From positions 1,736,001-1,800,000 of the forward strand of contig NZ_CP076060.1 in NCBI RefSeq assembly GCF_018729255.1: a stretch of 64,000 nucleotides of DNA, written 5' to 3'. Both the position numbers and the translations under genes were made by a program. This document shows positions 63,882-64,000 of the stretch, one piece after another. The notes below the pieces were generated by a model. The model saw only the letters and a list, made by a program, of their open reading frames with translations, ran no database searches and was not told the origin of the DNA. The stretch comes from Cupriavidus sp. EM10. Lineage in GTDB: Bacteria > Pseudomonadota > Gammaproteobacteria > Burkholderiales > Burkholderiaceae. Position 1 is the first letter of the stretch, and every line of letters begins with the position of its first letter.

Positions 63882-64000
63882 TTATTGACTCGGCGCGCCA
63901 ATGCCGGCGCGGAACGGATACCTGGCGAAGATCTGCCCCACCACCTGCTCCAGCATCAGCTGGCTGGTCTGCCGTTCCGGCTGGCTGGCATCGCCCTGCG
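63882..64000 (-). CDS. Unidentified protein, C-terminal 38 residues
   Basis: A minus-strand frame enters at the window edge and stops at TAA 63884-63882, 97 bases before the ftsK start. The visible part (QLMLEQVVGQIFARYPFRAG, ending GAPSQ) is too short to assign. It reads in the same direction as ftsK. The gap between them holds a TACAAT -10-like element near 63820. Confidence 0.5.
   Translation of the reverse strand, partial: QGDASQPERQTSQLMLEQVVGQIFARYPFRAGIGAPSQ

Noticed and set aside
1..64000. CRISPR arrays, insertion sequences, prophage genes, tRNA or rRNA genes
   Set aside because: No regularly spaced repeats, transposase or integrase motifs, or tRNA cloverleaf-like segments were found. 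The repeated hairpins are REPIN-like and not CRISPR.

Overview
The window looks like chromosomal DNA of a Burkholderiaceae betaproteobacterium, most likely Cupriavidus or a close Ralstonia-like relative. The support is uniformly high GC, a Bug/TctC-type solute receptor, several Burkholderia-type porins, a TctD/TctE-like two-component pair, FtsK, Ku, and scattered CCCCTCTCCC hairpins. No tRNA, rRNA, transposase, integrase or CRISPR array was seen.

Layout. 1-6850: the end of a DUF445 membrane protein, then a GntR/FadR-like operator and a sugar-acid operon (IlvD/Edd-type dehydratase plus a four-gene sugar ABC importer). 6886-8566: a small unknown protein and an MFS transporter. 8567-15912: a long regulatory spacer, then a four-gene exopolysaccharide operon: HlyD-type adaptor, secreted alpha/alpha-toroid protein, cellulose-synthase-like GT2 with a PilZ domain, and a NodT-type outer-membrane channel. 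16002-18105: a ferritin-like protein divergent from an ECF sigma/anti-sigma pair. 18154-24693: DNA polymerase II, a NUDIX-MBL two-domain hydrolase, small envelope proteins and an AI-2E-family permease. 24845-25967: an orphan PAAR (type VI secretion) protein translationally coupled to a small membrane protein. 26208-30805: a porin, HglS/YdcJ with a LysR regulator, and an ECF41 sigma factor. 30901-31286: two LexA boxes in front of a small unknown gene. 31376-38102: a carboxylic/sugar-acid catabolic island (TPP enzyme, Bug receptor, Ldh-type dehydrogenase, HpcH/HpaI aldolase, GarR-type reductase, LysR). 38272-45446: small envelope proteins, a sorbosone-dehydrogenase-like lipoprotein, a tandem porin pair and a divergent TctDE-like system. 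45467-55450: MarR, FmdB, MntH, a CSS-EAL phosphodiesterase, Ku, an AraC/CMD pair, a D15 outer-membrane protein and a second MarR. 55490-60182: a Tat flavoprotein of spermidine-dehydrogenase type, a tri-haem cytochrome c and an OpuC-like permease/receptor fusion. 60309-64000: a cupin, FtsK, and the end of an unidentified gene.

A technical point governs the reading. At least sixteen frame breaks in fifteen genes can each be repaired by a one-base change, almost always in a G or C run, and most by turning a run of four into five. Every repaired gene then has a length divisible by three and a normal family ending. I therefore treat these as probable homopolymer miscalls, not decay. One of them (14294-14299) fuses the glycosyltransferase and the NodT channel into a false 1128-residue protein.

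The most interesting candidates are the polysaccharide operon that pairs a c-di-GMP-controlled synthase with a tripartite-efflux-style exit route, the SOS-box-controlled small gene, the orphan PAAR effector/partner pair, and the polyamine-oxidation/quaternary-amine-uptake cluster.
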